This document shows positions 4,966 to 5,201 of a stretch of DNA of 5,201 nucleotides, in pieces. The translations under genes were made by a program, and so were the position numbers. This DNA comes from Oscillospiraceae bacterium (GTDB taxonomy: Bacteria; Bacillota_A; Clostridia; Oscillospirales; Acutalibacteraceae): positions 1 to 5,201 of the forward strand of contig DOWI01000269.1 of the NCBI GenBank assembly GCA_003519645.1. The letters run 5' to 3'. The notes under the pieces are model-generated. The model was not told the DNA's origin. It saw nothing but the letters and a program-made list of their open reading frames with translations, and did no database searches. The number at the start of each line of letters is the position of its first letter. Positions within the stretch are counted from its first letter, which is position 1.

Positions 4966-5201
4966 CTATGTAATTATGTCAATTAAATATAATATGATAA
5001 GGTGTATAGGATAAAAGAAATAAAACAGCCAGCGCAATGACCTTCCTTTTTCTCGGTTATACAGCATAAGCGGGATTGCCGAAAAGACGGCAAAAGTCTG
5101 AAAGAAGCCGCCGAAATACAGATTAATTGCAGCAAGCGACAGCACGCCAAGCTCAAAATAGCGCCTGAAAATATAGAAAGCCAGAATTGTAAAGATACCA
5201 A
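4966..5201 (-). CDS. TraX-family membrane protein, C-terminal fragment
   Basis: Reading the minus strand from codon 5197-5199 gives 77 uninterrupted residues ending at TAG (4966-4968); the start is outside the window. The text is strongly membrane-like: a helix GIFTILAFYIF, a hydrophobic span NLYFGGFFQTFAVFSAIPLML, then YNREKGRSLRW, and the terminal span LFYFFYPIHLIILYLIDII. The pairing of a basic YN-x-x-x-G loop with FYxFYPxHLxILY is the hallmark C-terminus of TraX proteins. F-plasmid TraX acetylates pilin; chromosomal Firmicute members are of uncertain role and are not evidence of conjugation. An overlapping open frame (4983-5201) starting at TTG is rejected because it lacks family features. 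The stop lies 24 bp before the AviRa-like ATG, so the two are probably one operon. Confidence 0.82.
   Translation of the reverse strand, partial: GIFTILAFYIFRRYFELGVLSLAAINLYFGGFFQTFAVFSAIPLMLYNREKGRSLRWLFYFFYPIHLIILYLIDIIT

Noticed and set aside
4977..4982. Perfect TTGACA on the minus strand as a promoter for the AviRa-like gene
   Set aside because: It lies within the TraX coding region and no -10-like hexamer occurs 16-18 bp downstream.
4983..5201. Minus-strand 72-residue frame starting at TTG 5201
   Set aside because: The adjacent frame carries a recognisable TraX C-terminus over the same bases, so this is a shadow.
1..5201. CRISPR array, insertion sequence or phage attachment site
   Set aside because: No regularly spaced repeats, transposase frame, integrase or tRNA-adjacent direct repeat was seen; the TraX family name alone does not imply a conjugative element.

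Overview
The window comes from a low-to-moderate GC Firmicute, most likely a member of the Clostridia. The evidence is a Firmicute-type 23S rRNA 3' end, strong AAGGAGG-like ribosome binding sites, GTG and possibly ATT starts, and an anaerobe-flavoured gene set (flavodoxin-like protein, flavin reductase, FMN/NAD-type housekeeping enzymes). Base composition is uneven: by hand count, positions 2221-2280 in the peptidase gene hold 41 G/C of 60, while positions 4621-4680 in the methyltransferase gene hold 20 of 60.

Layout. Positions 1-70 are the 3' end of a 23S rRNA gene on the + strand. A spacer with a processing-type hairpin follows, then a clean intrinsic terminator at 211-236. No 5S rRNA lies between 23S and that terminator. 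Positions 240-480 hold no convincing gene but do hold four inverted repeats in series. Then come: a flavodoxin-domain protein (+, 539-1027); a very strong two-way terminator (1034-1071); a Nudix ADP-ribose pyrophosphatase (-, 1125-1670); a divergent intergenic region with a 12-bp palindrome; a zinc carboxypeptidase of the M14 gamma-D-glutamyl-diamino acid peptidase type (+, 1828-2736); a TIM-barrel protein often labelled only 'hydrolase' (-, 2824-3501, apparently starting at a non-canonical ATT or GTA codon); a flavin reductase family protein (+, 3664-4173); an AviRa-family 23S rRNA methyltransferase homologue (-, 4243-4941); and the C-terminal end of a TraX-family membrane protein (-, 4966 to the window edge).

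How the genes relate. Most are single-gene units arranged head-to-head or tail-to-tail, so this is not one pathway operon. The only likely operon is the TraX-family gene followed 24 bp later by the AviRa-like gene on the minus strand. The flavodoxin-like and flavin reductase proteins are both FMN-type redox proteins but are separated by three unrelated genes. The most noteworthy items are the AviRa-type methyltransferase (known relatives protect 23S rRNA from orthosomycin antibiotics), the TraX reading frame that lacks a start inside the window and is masked by an open frame beside it, the non-canonical start of the TIM-barrel gene, and the rRNA operon end without 5S. I found no CRISPR array, transposon, tRNA or clear novel multi-gene system.
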